From Bacillota bacterium (GTDB lineage: Bacteria; Bacillota; Clostridia; Oscillospirales; Ruminococcaceae): a stretch of DNA of 64,000 nt. The DNA is taken from assembly GCA_023418925.1 (NCBI GenBank), contig JAEZYS010000014.1, positions 36,637-100,636 of the forward strand. Reading direction: 5' to 3'. Numbering within the stretch: the stretch's first letter is position 1; each line of letters begins with the position of its first letter. The translations under genes and the position numbers were made by a program. The notes beneath the pieces were generated by a model that saw only the letters and a program-made list of their open reading frames with translations, made no database searches and was not told where the DNA came from. Positions 16,094 to 25,557 of this stretch are shown here, in pieces.

Positions 16094-18445
16094 ATGAAAG
16101 AACGTTTAAATATCGGCTTTTTTTCAAGTTTGATAAACAACAAGTATGAACAGGCAATTACAAAAGGAATAATTGAAGCAGCTAAGGAAATTAATGCTAA
16201 TGTAATTATGTTTCCCGGCAGATACATTTGTGATGTAGATAAAAGCCTTAATAGTTCAGAATTTGATTATCAGCATAATACTATATTCTCTTATGCCGAC
16301 CCTTCAATTCTTGATGTTCTTATTGTTTCCATAGATACAATAGGTAATACTGCTGATAAGCAGATAAAGCTGGATTTCCTGAAAAAATACAGCAAAATTC
16401 CGATAATCACTCTCAACATGAAAGTGGAAAATTACTCTTCAATCAACGTTGATAATGTTACAGGCCTTAAAGATGGTATTAACCATATTATTAAAGAACA
16501 TGGCAAGACAAAAATTGGTTTTGTCAGCGGTGCACTTACAAATGCAGATGCAAAAGAGCGTCTTGAAACATATAAAAATACGCTTACTGAAAACGATATT
16601 CCAATAGACGACAATCTAATTACTTTTGGTAACTTCTCAATCCGCTGTCATAAAGCAATTGAAAAACTTCTTGATAATAATCCAGCTATTGAAGCAATAG
16701 TCTTTGCTAATGATCAGATGGCCATCTGCGGATATGAAATTATGAAAAAACGAAAAATAAAAATTGGTCGTGATATTCTGGTAATGGGCTTTGACAATTC
16801 TGCTGAAGCTCGATATCTTACCCCTTCATTGACCTCTGTTGAATGTGAGGCATCAAACCTTGGATATTATGCTGTTCTTGAATGTGAAAATTTTATTAAA
16901 ACTAAAAAACCGTTTCACAAGACAGTTAAATCTTCACTCGTAATAAGAAATTCATGCGGATGCCCTTCAAAAATAATCTCTTCAATATTACTTCCTGAAA
17001 TGACTGCATGTCAATTTTCTGCTGATTCCATTTACAATATATTAAGTAATTACATGTTTGGAAATGATAGAATATATGAAAATACTGAGAAAGTTGCATT
17101 AAAGTATAAGACATTTATTCAGAAGCTTTTAAAGTATTTCGATCTCTTATCAAAAAACACTGAATCGCCAGAACTTCACGCTCTTGAAAAAGAAATTCTT
17201 ATCAGCTATGAAAATTCTCTGGACTATGATTTCTTCAACGCTACTGATGACAATATTCAGATAAATATTCTTACTGTTATCCGTAAGTATTTGCTTTCTG
17301 TCTTTGAAAACAATGAGGATTTATTGCATAAAACAGATGATATCTTTGTCGATCTGATAAGCATTGCTTCGATTCAGTACCTTAAATTCAAGGATAGGAA
17401 ATATGATAATGCAAATATTCTTTCTGAGAATGTTAATGACATAATAAAGAAGCTTGTATGTGTAAATGAAAACATATATTTATACTACAAAGAGGTTTTA
17501 CTCAAAATTTCTGAAGTGAATATCAAAAGTGCATACATATATAAATATAATAAATCAATCTGTCATTTTGAAAATATGGATTGGCGCACCCCTGAAAAAA
17601 TAAGTCTTGTTGCCTATATGAACAGTGATGGTATCTTTTGCAACTGCACTGAAGAAATTATTATGTCTTCAAAAAAGGTTTTAAGAAATGAATATCTTCC
17701 TCAAAATGAGCGCTATAACCTCGTAATCAGTCCTCTTTATACAGGAGATTACCAGTATGGTGTGCTTGTTTGTGAACTTGACCAGGATTATTTTTATCTT
17801 TTACCTTCGCTTTCCTCTCAGTTAAGTGCAGCAATGAGAATTGCCAGCCTTATTGAAAGTCAGAACAAAATCCAGCGCCAGCTTGAACGCACTCTGGAAC
17901 ATATTAAGGAAAGCAATAACAAGCTTGATTTCATTTCAAAATCAGATGAACTTACAGGCATATACAACAGAAGAGGTTTTTACGATATAACTGGAACTGC
18001 TATCAACGCAATTGTTAATGAAGGTAAAAATGCTATATTTGTTTTTGCTGATCTTGACAGCCTTAAACTAATTAATGATGTATACGGTCATGAAGACGGC
18101 GATTTTGCAATTAAAAGTGCTGCTTCAATTCTTAAAGATTGTTTCCGTGCATCTGATATTGTTGGACGAATAGGCGGAGATGAATTCGCTGTCTTTGCAA
18201 TTACTGACATGAAAAATTGTACAGAATATTTCAAAAACAGAATGGAGAATATCTCTAAAACTTTTAATTCAAATAGTGATAAGCCTTATATTGTACATTT
18301 GAGTGCAGGTATCTATGAATTCAAATGTTCTGCATGCATAGAAATAAGTGAAATTGTAGCCAGGGCTGACAGTTTGTTGTATGAGGATAAAAAGTTAAAG
18401 AAATCTATTATAAAAGAGCATATTGAACCAAAGCAAACAAACTGA
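16094..18445 (+). CDS. cytosolic sugar-binding-protein-like sensor fused to a GGDEF diguanylate cyclase
   Basis: Predicted c-di-GMP synthase, 783 residues. Residues about 3-275 resemble the effector domain of LacI-type regulators (LNIGFFSSLINN, EHGKTKIGFVSGAL, AIVFANDQMAICGYEIM, ILVMGFDNSAEARYL, ending in an NSCGC motif), but no helix-turn-helix, signal peptide or membrane segment is present. A linker of about 300 residues, partly helical, follows. The GGDEF domain begins at SKSDELTGIYNRRGF with an intact GGDEF motif near residue 694 and an RASD inhibitory site five residues ahead, so it should be active and product-inhibited. The start at 16094 is set by TTGGAGG. An HD-GYP gene follows. Confidence 0.9.
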   Translation: MKERLNIGFFSSLINNKYEQAITKGIIEAAKEINANVIMFPGRYICDVDKSLNSSEFDYQHNTIFSYADPSILDVLIVSIDTIGNTADKQIKLDFLKKYSKIPIITLNMKVENYSSINVDNVTGLKDGINHIIKEHGKTKIGFVSGALTNADAKERLETYKNTLTENDIPIDDNLITFGNFSIRCHKAIEKLLDNNPAIEAIVFANDQMAICGYEIMKKRKIKIGRDILVMGFDNSAEARYLTPSLTSVECEASNLGYYAVLECENFIKTKKPFHKTVKSSLVIRNSCGCPSKIISSILLPEMTACQFSADSIYNILSNYMFGNDRIYENTEKVALKYKTFIQKLLKYFDLLSKNTESPELHALEKEILISYENSLDYDFFNATDDNIQINILTVIRKYLLSVFENNEDLLHKTDDIFVDLISIASIQYLKFKDRKYDNANILSENVNDIIKKLVCVNENIYLYYKEVLLKISEVNIKSAYIYKYNKSICHFENMDWRTPEKISLVAYMNSDGIFCNCTEEIIMSSKKVLRNEYLPQNERYNLVISPLYTGDYQYGVLVCELDQDYFYLLPSLSSQLSAAMRIASLIESQNKIQRQLERTLEHIKESNNKLDFISKSDELTGIYNRRGFYDITGTAINAIVNEGKNAIFVFADLDSLKLINDVYGHEDGDFAIKSAASILKDCFRASDIVGRIGGDEFAVFAITDMKNCTEYFKNRMENISKTFNSNSDKPYIVHLSAGIYEFKCSACIEISEIVARADSLLYEDKKLKKSIIKEHIEPKQTN

Positions 18446-18506
18446 TTGTTTCAATTGTTATGCAAACTTAATCCTTTTTATAAGTGCTTAAAACTTTACA
18501 GAGTTT

Positions 18507-18567
18507 AGCGTGAAAATACTTTTCACGCAGCTATTTATTCCATTCTGCAATTTAAAAGCAGGAATTT
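18507..18567 (-). repeat. dispersed double-hairpin repeat, copy 2
   Basis: Inverse-orientation copy of the element at 4797-4860: TTCCTGC...GCAGAATGGAAT, then AATAGCTG, then GCGTGAAAAGTATTTTCACGC. It is intergenic between the GGDEF and HD-GYP genes. Confidence 0.65.
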
Positions 18568-18628
18568 TGCTTAGCTGAAGTCAGTTCAGGTTCAAGGCTG
18601 GAATAAATGGCACGGAATGGAGATTAGT

Positions 18629-19783
18629 ATGGACCCAAAAAAACACATTCTTGTTGTTGATGATGTACCTTCCAATTTAAAATTTGCTGAAAAGCTGCTT
18701 GAAGATAAGTTTAAGCTTACATTCACAGTTTCAGGCGCTCAGGCTTTGAAATACCTTGCTAAGAATACTCCTGATCTGATTTTGCTTGACATTAATATGC
18801 CTGAAATGAACGGCTATGAAACCATTCAGAATATAAAGAATATTCCTTCCGCAAGTAAAATACCTGTTATTTTCCTCACCTCTGCACTTGACAATGACAG
18901 CGAAATAAAAGGGTTTCAACTCGGCGCAGTTGATTACATTAGAAAACCTTTTATCACAGAGATAATGATGAGCAGAATAAATACACAGCTTGAACTGGCA
19001 TCATATCGTACTGAATTGGAGGGACTTGTCGAAACAAAAACCGAAGACCTCCAAAAGAAATCATTTATTATTGAAAGACTTCAGGATGTTATGTCAACAA
19101 GCTTTGCGGAACTTGTTGAATCACGTGACGGTACTACGGGCGGACATATCAGGAATACAACACGTTATTTCAAAGTCTTTATTGATGAGTTGAAAAACCG
19201 TCCACAGTATAAAGATTACTTCAGTCCTGATGTTATACGAAATCTGCTCAGAGCAGCACCTTTACATGATATCGGAAAAATAGGTATAAATGACAATGTA
19301 CTTAGAAAAGAATCTTCACTGAGTAAAGATGAATTCGAATATATGAAATCGCACACTAAAATTGGCGGTGAAACATTCCAGAAAATATTTGAACATATGG
19401 GATGTGCTCATGCCGAGCTCGGCGGCGAAACATTCCAGAAAATTTATGATCAGCTTGATATTGAAGATGAAAGCGATCAGGATACACAGTTTCTGAAAAT
19501 TGCTAAGGAAATGGCTTTATTTCATCACGAAAGATGGAACGGAACAGGATACCCGACAGGAATAAGCGGCGAGAATATCCCGTTATGTGCAAGAATTCTG
19601 TCTATTGTCGATGTTTATGATGCACTTACTTCAAAGAGATCATATAAGGAAGCTTTCTCACATGATAAGGCTATGGAAATAATAATTAATGACAGAGAGG
19701 TCTTTTTTGACCCGGATCTCACAGATATTTTTATTGAAATTAATGACAGAATAGAAGATAGCCTATTATCTAAACAAAACTGA
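18629..19783 (+). CDS. response regulator with HD-GYP phosphodiesterase domain
   Basis: RpfG-like two-domain protein. Residues about 5-120 form a receiver domain (ILVVDDVPSN, phosphorylated Asp in LILLDINMPEMNG, Lys in IRKPF). A short coiled coil leads to an HD-GYP domain from about residue 155 with LHDIGKIGI (HD pair), HHERWNGTGYP (HD-GYP signature) and SIVDVYDALTSKR. HD-GYP proteins hydrolyse c-di-GMP. GGETFQKI occurs twice, 19 residues apart, where relatives have it once. The start at 18629 is preferred since GGAG lies 7 bases ahead; an ATG 12 bases earlier overlaps that site. Confidence 0.9.
   Translation: MDPKKHILVVDDVPSNLKFAEKLLEDKFKLTFTVSGAQALKYLAKNTPDLILLDINMPEMNGYETIQNIKNIPSASKIPVIFLTSALDNDSEIKGFQLGAVDYIRKPFITEIMMSRINTQLELASYRTELEGLVETKTEDLQKKSFIIERLQDVMSTSFAELVESRDGTTGGHIRNTTRYFKVFIDELKNRPQYKDYFSPDVIRNLLRAAPLHDIGKIGINDNVLRKESSLSKDEFEYMKSHTKIGGETFQKIFEHMGCAHAELGGETFQKIYDQLDIEDESDQDTQFLKIAKEMALFHHERWNGTGYPTGISGENIPLCARILSIVDVYDALTSKRSYKEAFSHDKAMEIIINDREVFFDPDLTDIFIEINDRIEDSLLSKQN
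19364..19443 (+). repeat. in-frame internal duplication inside the HD-GYP domain
   Basis: A 23-base unit starting GGCGGTGAAACATTCCAG at 19364 recurs with one change at 19421, 57 bases (19 codons) later, adding an extra GGETFQKI helix segment. Confidence 0.7.
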
Positions 19784-19812
19784 TTAATTAATCAGGATAA
19801 TCAAGTACAACA

Positions 19813-19854
19813 AGCAGCTGCGAAAGGCTTTAAATTATGCATTTTGCAGCTGCT
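19813..19854 (+). terminator. terminator between HD-GYP and histidine kinase genes
   Basis: AGCAGCTGC / GCAGCTGCT 9-bp stem, long loop, followed by GTTTATTTCTTTTT. Confidence 0.8.
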
Positions 19855-19869
19855 GTTTATTTCTTTTTG

Positions 19870-19906
19870 AAAGGAGACTGCAATTTCCATTGCAGCAAAC
19901 GATTAC
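19870..19906 (+). promoter_or_regulatory. Shine-Dalgarno separated from the ATG by a hairpin (histidine kinase gene)
   Basis: AAAGGAG (19870-19876) is followed by a perfect 7-bp hairpin CTGCAAT-TTCC-ATTGCAG (19878-19895), then 11 bases, then ATG at 19907. Without folding the spacing is 30 bases; with the hairpin it is about 12. An ATT codon in frame at 19883 is an alternative start. Confidence 0.5.
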
Positions 19907-22714
19907 ATGCCTACTTTTTTTATAATTGTTCAGACTCTTTGTGTGATTACCTCGTTTCTTTTTATAGTGATTGTTGCTGTTGATAAGGATGCTGTACAAC
20001 ATAAAGCATTACTTATGTGTGGTGTATCTACCTTTATATCTTGTACAGGATTTTTATTAAGCAATTTAAGCTTTGATTATGATGCTGCTATCATGGCACT
20101 GAAATTCCAATACCTCGGCGAATGTTTCTGCACTCTGCTCCTAGCTCTGTCTATAATACAAATATGTAATGTAAAAATACCTAAGTCAATACTTTACGGA
20201 TTCTTTATTTTCTTTACAATTATTTCTGCATTAGTCATAACATGTGAAAAAAATACCCTTATATATAAAAGCATCATCTATACCGGTGATGTTATTCAGA
20301 CAAAGCCTGGAATATTATATGTTTTATTTATAATTGCAAATATACTTATTACAGTATCAGGCATTGTATCAATTATTTTCAGCGTATTTAAGAAAGGATT
20401 ACCGGGAAAATTTACAGCCCCACTGGCATCAATTCTTCTGCTTCCAACGATAGCTAAAATAATATTCTTAATGCCTTCATTTAACAATACATATGAACTA
20501 ACTTCTGTTTCTTTTTCTGTTTCATGCATTTGTGAATACTTATTATTAAAAAATTATAACCACTTTGCAGTTTTTTCAACTGCAAAAGATAATTTTATCA
20601 ATGCAATGAAAGAAGCACTTATTGTTGTTGACAGCAATATGCAGCTTGTTGAAACAAATCCTGCGGCATTAAAATTATTCCCGAATCTTGGTGCTGAAAC
20701 TTCCAAAAAGGAAAGAAATCAGACTATTAATGAAATTTTCAATGATGAAGATAAAGATAATTTTGTAATAAAGGATAAATTCTACGAAAAGCATATTAAC
20801 TCAATTTATAATAAAAACAATGACATAATCGGATATTCCGCACTGCTTGTTGATGTTACAAAAACTAAAAATTATGTTCAGGGTCTTATAGAAATGAAAC
20901 AGAAAGCCGACCTTGCAAACAGTGCAAAAACTGATTTTCTTGCCAACATGTCGCATGAAATAAGAACTCCTATGAATGCAATTTCAGGTTTTGCAGAGCT
21001 TTGCCTTGAAGAGAAAAACTATACATATGCAAATGATATTAAATCTGCTGCAAAAAGTCTTATTTCAATTATCAACGATATACTTGACATTTCAAAAATT
21101 GAATCACGAAAGCTTGAACTTGTCAACGCTCCTTATGACACTATGAGTCTTCTCAATGATGTTATCAGTATTATTTTTATTCAGGTAAACAAAAAACCAG
21201 GAGTAGAATTTAAGCTTGATATTGATGATAATCTCCCATGCAGAATGATCGGCGATGAGGTTCGTTTAAAGCAAATACTGATAAATCTTCTTAACAACGC
21301 ACTGAAATTCACAAATGAGGGATATATAAGCCTTTCTATGCGTGGGTTTGATAACAATGGTATTACAACAAATATAAGAGTCAAGGTTTCTGATACAGGT
21401 ATCGGTATCAAAAAAGAAAACTTCGGAAAGCTTTTCAAGAATTTTGAACAGGTTGATACAAAAAAGAACCGTGAAGTAGAGGGCACAGGGTTGGGTCTTT
21501 CCATTTCAAAAAGCCTTATTCAGATGATGAACGGAAATATAACAGTTGAAAGTGAATATGGTAAAGGCACTACTTTTACTATTGTAATATCACAGAAAAT
21601 TGATGACAACAAAAAGATTTCCCAATATTCAATTGATACTCTTGCTGATTCTACAAGAGGTCCTCAAAAATCTGTTATTTATGCACCTAAGGCAAAAATT
21701 CTTGTTGTAGATGATAACAAGGTAAATCTTGATGTTGCTGTACATCTACTTAACCATTATAAAATAAATCCTGATATTGCAACAAGCGGACGTGAGGCTA
21801 TAATGCTTATAAATCAGAATTACTATGATCTTGTTTTCATGGATCATATGATGCCTGAAATGGACGGAATTGAGGCAACAGCCATTGTACGTTCACAGGG
21901 AGACGGTTACAGCAAGGAGCTTCCGATTATTGCCCTCACTGCCAATGCTATTATCGGTGCAAAAGAAATGTTTATTGAAAAAGGGCTTAATGATTTTCTT
22001 TCCAAACCTATTGAAATACCTGAATTAGAAAGAATATTGACTGAATGGCTTCCTAAACAGCTTGTTTCAAAGAATAAAGTTCCTGACACAAAAAAAACTG
22101 CTGCTTCTCAGATTTCCACTGTTAATATACCGGGAATTGATTTTTCGGCTGGGCTTGCTTATTATGCAGGTAATAAGGATGCTTATGTTTCTGTAATGAA
22201 AACATTTGCAAACTCTGGAAATACAGCGGTAACAAATATACAGCAGTATTTTGCAGACAGGGATTACAAGAACTATACTATAGAAGTTCATGGGTTAAAG
22301 AGTGCTTCCCTTTCAATAGGAGCAGTATCATTATCACAGCTTGCAAAAGACCTTGAACAATGTGGAAAAGATAATGACTATAAAACTATTGCAGAAAGGA
22401 CACCTGTCCTTATTGCAAAATATCAGGAACTGCTAAACAACATTAAACAGTATCTGAATTCTTTAAACACGCAATCTTTTTCCGAAAAGTCTTTGATACC
22501 AAATGAATTGTTAAAAGATAAGCTGAATTATGTTATTAAGGCCCTTGATGAGATGGAAGCTAAAGTAGCCATGAGTATTTTAGAAGATATCTTTAGTTAT
22601 TCTTTTAACAATGCCGAGATAGAAAAGCTGCTTTTACAATGTAAAAATGAAATTGACTGCTACCAATACGAAAATGCTGAAAGTATAATAAAACGGTTAC
22701 AATTGTCACTCTAA
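19907..22714 (+). CDS. hybrid sensor histidine kinase with receiver and HPt domains
   Basis: Membrane phosphorelay kinase, 935 residues. About seven hydrophobic segments fill residues 1-215 (7TM-type sensor). A PAS-like domain spans about 225-330 (ALIVVDSNMQLVETNPAALK). The dimerisation domain has His about 350 in FLANMSHEIRTPMNA. The ATPase domain shows the N-box region LINLLNNALKFTNEG, DTGIGIKKE and GTGLGLSI. A receiver at about 597-715 has Asp about 646 in LVFMDHMMPEMDG, and an HPt domain has His about 795 in VHGLKSAS. All parts of a full relay are intact. It probably acts with the HD-GYP regulator upstream, an inference from proximity. Confidence 0.92.
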   Translation: MPTFFIIVQTLCVITSFLFIVIVAVDKDAVQHKALLMCGVSTFISCTGFLLSNLSFDYDAAIMALKFQYLGECFCTLLLALSIIQICNVKIPKSILYGFFIFFTIISALVITCEKNTLIYKSIIYTGDVIQTKPGILYVLFIIANILITVSGIVSIIFSVFKKGLPGKFTAPLASILLLPTIAKIIFLMPSFNNTYELTSVSFSVSCICEYLLLKNYNHFAVFSTAKDNFINAMKEALIVVDSNMQLVETNPAALKLFPNLGAETSKKERNQTINEIFNDEDKDNFVIKDKFYEKHINSIYNKNNDIIGYSALLVDVTKTKNYVQGLIEMKQKADLANSAKTDFLANMSHEIRTPMNAISGFAELCLEEKNYTYANDIKSAAKSLISIINDILDISKIESRKLELVNAPYDTMSLLNDVISIIFIQVNKKPGVEFKLDIDDNLPCRMIGDEVRLKQILINLLNNALKFTNEGYISLSMRGFDNNGITTNIRVKVSDTGIGIKKENFGKLFKNFEQVDTKKNREVEGTGLGLSISKSLIQMMNGNITVESEYGKGTTFTIVISQKIDDNKKISQYSIDTLADSTRGPQKSVIYAPKAKILVVDDNKVNLDVAVHLLNHYKINPDIATSGREAIMLINQNYYDLVFMDHMMPEMDGIEATAIVRSQGDGYSKELPIIALTANAIIGAKEMFIEKGLNDFLSKPIEIPELERILTEWLPKQLVSKNKVPDTKKTAASQISTVNIPGIDFSAGLAYYAGNKDAYVSVMKTFANSGNTAVTNIQQYFADRDYKNYTIEVHGLKSASLSIGAVSLSQLAKDLEQCGKDNDYKTIAERTPVLIAKYQELLNNIKQYLNSLNTQSFSEKSLIPNELLKDKLNYVIKALDEMEAKVAMSILEDIFSYSFNNAEIEKLLLQCKNEIDCYQYENAESIIKRLQLSL

Positions 22715-22725
22715 CATACATTTTT

Positions 22726-22761
22726 GTGGAATATATTGAAATAGCAATCAATATATTCCAC
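22726..22761 (+). terminator. terminator of the histidine kinase gene
   Basis: Perfect 13-bp stem GTGGAATATATTG / CAATATATTCCAC followed by ATTTTTA. Confidence 0.9.
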
Positions 22762-22781
22762 ATTTTTATGTAGTTTTTTTG

Positions 22782-22810
22782 TTGACATTATAAAATAATA
22801 GTTGTATTAT
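22782..22810 (+). promoter_or_regulatory. promoter of the HlyD-ABC export operon
   Basis: TTGACA, 17-base spacer, TATTAT. The -10 lies inside the palindrome at 22802-22839, so binding there should block transcription. Confidence 0.85.
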
Positions 22811-22839
22811 TGTATTAAAGACATAATACAGTAATACAA
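22802..22839. promoter_or_regulatory. large palindromic operator of the export operon
   Basis: Two 16-base arms, TTGTATTATTGTATTA and its inverse TAATACAGTAATACAA, one mismatch, 6-base spacer. Each arm is itself a tandem of the octamer TTGTATTA, so there are four copies, two per strand. The layout suits a dimer-of-dimers repressor of the TetR, GntR or MarR kind; no such gene lies in the window. Confidence 0.75.
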
Positions 22840-22948
22840 TCCTGTATAATATTAAAATGTAAACTAGAATGTATTGTAATTATGAAAACCATGTGTTAGT
22901 ATTTGAATAAAGAAAAATTCAACACAATATAAAAAGAGAGGTATTTTT

Positions 22949-24796
22949 ATGAAAAAGAAAGTTGTTATCCCTGTATCAATCGCAGCTGTTGCTGCAGTAG
23001 CAATCGGAATCGCTGCATTAACTGGTTCATCATCAAATATTGCAGCTACAGACTCAATGCTTTTGGCAAAGTCTGAACTTCAGAGTACAATCTCTATTAC
23101 TGGTAACGTTGAAAGTAATTCAGTAAGAAAGGTATACAGTAACCTTAATTATACTGTAGAAAAGATTAATGTAGAAGTTGGAGATGAAGTAAAGAAGGGT
23201 GATGTTCTTTGTCAACTCGACACTGATCAGATTGAAAAGGATATCCTCCAGCAGAAGGCTTCACTCAACACAAGCAATATTACAAGTGATTATCAGTTAA
23301 CAGATGCTGAAAAGAAGTATGATGAAGCACTTGAAAAGTACAATTCTGATAACTACCCAACTGTTGTAGCAGCAAAGACTGCTCTTGATAAAGCCGAAAC
23401 AAACCTTGACCTTGCAAAGAAAAGCTACGACAGAGTTCTTGAACTTACAAATACTGATAAGGACACACAGTTGATCAAGGCTCAGAATAGTATCAAGGCT
23501 GCTGAAATTCAGCTTGAAGCAGCAAAGACTGCATATAAGTATGCTGAAGACAATTATAATAATAAGGATACTGCAAACCTTACCAAGCTGAAAAAGAACT
23601 ATGATGATGCAAAGGAATTCTATGAAAAGGTAGCTAAGAACATTGATACTGAAGAATTCACTACAGCAAATAGTTCATATGAAAATGCATTACAAAGCTA
23701 TGAAGCTGCTTGTGCAACTGGGGATATAAATACTATTAATAGTGCTAAAACTGCTCTCGATCTTGCATCTGCTAATCTTGATAAAATAAGCAGCAAATAC
23801 AACTATAAAACAGCTAAGGAAGATTATGAAGACGCTTCCAAGAAATATTTTGAAGCTAAAAACTCCACAGAAAGTCTTATCACTTCTTCATATGATCAGG
23901 CAAGATTAGCTTTACTTAATGCAGAAAAGAACCTTGAAATGTGCAAGAAAGAGCTTGAGGTAATTCAAAGCGGAAATACACTTAACCTATATACAGAGCA
24001 GACAAAGTATAATGATGCTCAGAAAACTGCAGAAGATGCACGTAAAGCATATGAAACAGCTTTGGATGATTCAGAATCACAGCTTGCTGACTTAAAGGCA
24101 GCTGCTGAAAAATCAAGATTATTATCTGAGAATGACCCTCAGCTGATAGCTCTTGAAAAGTTCAAGAGCACTCTTGAAGATTGTACAATCACCTCACCTA
24201 TCGACGGAACAGTAACAGCTGTTTATGCTGTTGAAGGTGGTTCAGGTATGGGACTCCTCTTTGTTGTTGAAGATACAGATAATCTTAAAATCACATCAAA
24301 AGTTAAGGAATATGATATTTCATATATTGATGACGGCCAGCAGGTAATCATCAAGTCTGACTCTATCGGTTCTGATGACGAATACAATGGGATAATTTCA
24401 AAGGTATCACCTACTACAAATAAGGATGCAACAGGTAATGATGCAGGATCAGGTGAATTTGATGTTGACATCTCAGTATCAGATAAGGATACAGCTTTGA
24501 TGGTTGGTATGACAACAAAGCTTACAGTAATTACTGAACAGAAGGAAAATATTTACGCTGTAAAGTATGAGGCTGTTAATGAAGATGAAGACGGCAACAG
24601 CTTTATTTATACAGCTGAAAAGTCAGGTGCTAACTATATTGCAAAGAAAATTATGGTTCAGACTGGTATTGAATCAGATTTCGATATAGAAATTATTTCT
24701 GATGAACTCAATGATGGTATGATCGTTCTTACTGATACTGATTTACTTTATGATGGAGCACCTGTAAAAATCAATAGTGAGCAGGTGGCAGAATGA
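22949..24796 (+). CDS. HlyD/MacA-type membrane fusion protein
   Basis: Adaptor subunit of an ABC exporter, 615 residues. It starts with a cytosolic stub and one membrane anchor (about 5-28, VIPVSIAAVAAVAIGIAAL). Then come a barrel-sandwich half with VEVGDEVKKGDVLCQLD, a very long coiled coil (about 95-400, rich in A, E, K and D), the second half CTITSPIDGTVTAVYAVEG, and a beta-barrel domain. The coiled coil is longer than in Gram-negative MacA. The stop overlaps the ATPase start (ATGA), so it is translationally coupled. In a Gram-positive cell it sits outside the membrane with MacB-like partners. Confidence 0.9.
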   Translation: MKKKVVIPVSIAAVAAVAIGIAALTGSSSNIAATDSMLLAKSELQSTISITGNVESNSVRKVYSNLNYTVEKINVEVGDEVKKGDVLCQLDTDQIEKDILQQKASLNTSNITSDYQLTDAEKKYDEALEKYNSDNYPTVVAAKTALDKAETNLDLAKKSYDRVLELTNTDKDTQLIKAQNSIKAAEIQLEAAKTAYKYAEDNYNNKDTANLTKLKKNYDDAKEFYEKVAKNIDTEEFTTANSSYENALQSYEAACATGDINTINSAKTALDLASANLDKISSKYNYKTAKEDYEDASKKYFEAKNSTESLITSSYDQARLALLNAEKNLEMCKKELEVIQSGNTLNLYTEQTKYNDAQKTAEDARKAYETALDDSESQLADLKAAAEKSRLLSENDPQLIALEKFKSTLEDCTITSPIDGTVTAVYAVEGGSGMGLLFVVEDTDNLKITSKVKEYDISYIDDGQQVIIKSDSIGSDDEYNGIISKVSPTTNKDATGNDAGSGEFDVDISVSDKDTALMVGMTTKLTVITEQKENIYAVKYEAVNEDEDGNSFIYTAEKSGANYIAKKIMVQTGIESDFDIEIISDELNDGMIVLTDTDLLYDGAPVKINSEQVAE

Positions 24797-25557
24797 GCGA
24801 GAACATCAAACCTGTAATTGATATGCGTTCCATTGTAAAGACTTTCTACCTTGGAACGCCAAATGAACTAGAAATTCTTCATGGACTAACTTTTACAGTT
24901 CCAAAAGGACAGTTTGTCTCAATTGTCGGTGCATCCGGTTCCGGTAAATCAACTCTTATGAACATTATCGGTGCTCTTGACAGACCAACAAGCGGTGAAT
25001 ATTATCTTGACGGAACTAATATTTCAAAGACAGATGACAAGACACTTTCAGAAATTAGAAACAAAAAAATTGGATTTGTATTCCAGACTTTTAATCTTAT
25101 CTCAAGAACTTCCGCACTTAAAAATGTTGAACTTCCTATGCTCTATGCAGGAAAGGGCAGTAAAGAACGTACTGCCCGTGCAAAGGAATTGCTTGAACTG
25201 GTAGAAATGGCTGATAGAAGTTCACATATGCCTAACGAACTATCAGGTGGTCAGAAGCAGCGTATTGCTATTGCCAGAGCTATGGCAAATGATCCTTCCA
25301 TTATTCTTGCCGACGAACCGACAGGTGCTCTTGACAGTAAAACAGGACGTCTTGTTATGGATATATTCCACAAGCTCCACAGAGAACAGGGCAAGACAAT
25401 TGTTCTGATTACTCATAACAAGGAGCTTGCTGATGAGACAGATAGAATCATTACACTTTCCGATGGCAGAATAATCAGCGATGTAGATAATACGCTTAAT
25501 ATTAAAAAACCTTCTGAAGATGCCCCGATAAAAGGCGGTGTAGCGGATGAGCTTTAA
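24793..25557 (+). CDS. ABC exporter ATP-binding protein (MacB/LolD type)
   Basis: 254-residue ATPase with Walker A VGASGSGKSTL, Q-loop FVFQTFNLISR, signature ELSGGQKQRIAIARAM, Walker B IILADEPTGALDS and switch His in LITHN. It overlaps the upstream adaptor gene by 4 bases and the downstream permease by 11. This family powers export of antimicrobial peptides, macrolides or envelope material; the substrate is not readable from the sequence. Confidence 0.95.
   Translation: MSENIKPVIDMRSIVKTFYLGTPNELEILHGLTFTVPKGQFVSIVGASGSGKSTLMNIIGALDRPTSGEYYLDGTNISKTDDKTLSEIRNKKIGFVFQTFNLISRTSALKNVELPMLYAGKGSKERTARAKELLELVEMADRSSHMPNELSGGQKQRIAIARAMANDPSIILADEPTGALDSKTGRLVMDIFHKLHREQGKTIVLITHNKELADETDRIITLSDGRIISDVDNTLNIKKPSEDAPIKGGVADEL

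Noticed and set aside
19364..19443. Start of a tandem repeat or CRISPR-like array
   Set aside because: Only two units, in frame within a conserved domain; better read as a coding duplication. No CRISPR repeats were seen anywhere in the window.
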